Below are positions 63,998 through 64,000 of a DNA stretch of 64,000 nt, piece by piece. The notes beneath the pieces were generated by a model. The model was not told where the DNA came from. It saw only the letters and a list, made by a program, of their open reading frames with translations, and ran no database searches. The stretch is taken from the NCBI GenBank assembly GCA_025061835.1, contig JANXAC010000001.1:1-64000 (forward strand). The letters are read 5' to 3'. The position numbers were made by a program, and so were the translations under genes. Positions within the stretch are counted from its first letter, which is position 1. Every line of letters begins with the position of its first letter. This stretch comes from Spirochaetota bacterium. Its GTDB lineage: Bacteria; Spirochaetota; Brevinematia; DTOW01.

Positions 63998-64000
63998 TCA

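Overview
The window is an AT-rich bacterial chromosome segment, densely packed with housekeeping genes on both strands. Two adjacent secreted proteins (36183-36947 and 36987-37724) look like FlaA, the sheath protein of periplasmic flagella known from spirochaetes. Together with TonB-type outer-membrane proteins, lipoproteins, and CheB this points to a didermic, motile spirochaete. A low-GC lineage such as Brevinematia is a guess from composition, not a demonstrated placement. I see no insertion sequence, prophage, CRISPR array or rRNA.

Layout. 1-3740 (minus): a lipoprotein cut by the window edge and a 962-residue outer-membrane protein with a glucodextranase-type binding module. 3950-8751 (plus): pnp, guaA and a GT4 glycosyltransferase. 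9102-11983: a short uvrC and an ornithine-type aminotransferase. 12103-14734: a very acidic 76-residue protein, tRNA-Asn(GTT), cheB and a diguanylate cyclase. 14778-20648: DUF192 protein, ABC exporter, GlsB-type membrane protein, a small sigma factor coupled to ftsQ, and a PEGA lipoprotein. 20811-29387: dnaB plus an odd ABC ATPase, hisF, coaBC, hsp20, LytR_C protein, ACT regulator plus def, rodZ plus queE. 29670-31438: a beta-helix lipoprotein broken by a 2-base frameshift. 31644-33910 (minus): fabH-uppP-fabZ. 34120-36179: icd and a MoeB/ThiF enzyme. 36183-40237 (minus): UDP-glucose dehydrogenase, UDP-xylose synthase and the flaA pair. 40456-45293: two secreted proteins, a NodB deacetylase fusion and groEL. 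45387-52512: HAD phosphatase, ICMT methyltransferase, dnaN-efp-lolC/E, DUF503-comEC and a small membrane protein. 52509-57309: aroB-ilvN, galU, a 74-residue protein, a YraN-like protein, mazG and ispF. 57340-61927: ecfA-ecfT, a TonB receptor and a BtuD-like ATPase. 62095-62290: a cobalamin riboswitch. 62333-63997: cstA.

Themes. Envelope building is prominent: lipid synthesis (fabH, fabZ), undecaprenyl phosphate recycling (uppP), lipoprotein sorting (Lol-type permease), shape and division (rodZ, ftsQ), and GalU/UGDH/UXS, which together would turn glucose-1-phosphate into UDP-xylose. The B12 locus is regulated by a riboswitch whose leader ends in a hairpin that buries the ribosome-binding site. 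The two heat-shock genes, groEL and hsp20, carry promoters with identical hexamers.

The most unusual signal is in the start regions. About nine genes have no Shine-Dalgarno sequence and instead a -10-like hexamer ending 6-9 bases before the start codon, which suggests leaderless transcription next to ordinary AGGAGG-led genes. Other points of interest are the broken 78-bp-repeat beta-helix gene, the DEEFED-rich acidic protein sharing its motif with the DnaB tail, an EF-P with arginine at the modified position, and a UvrC lacking its C-terminal helix-hairpin-helix domain. No unmistakably new multi-gene system is visible.
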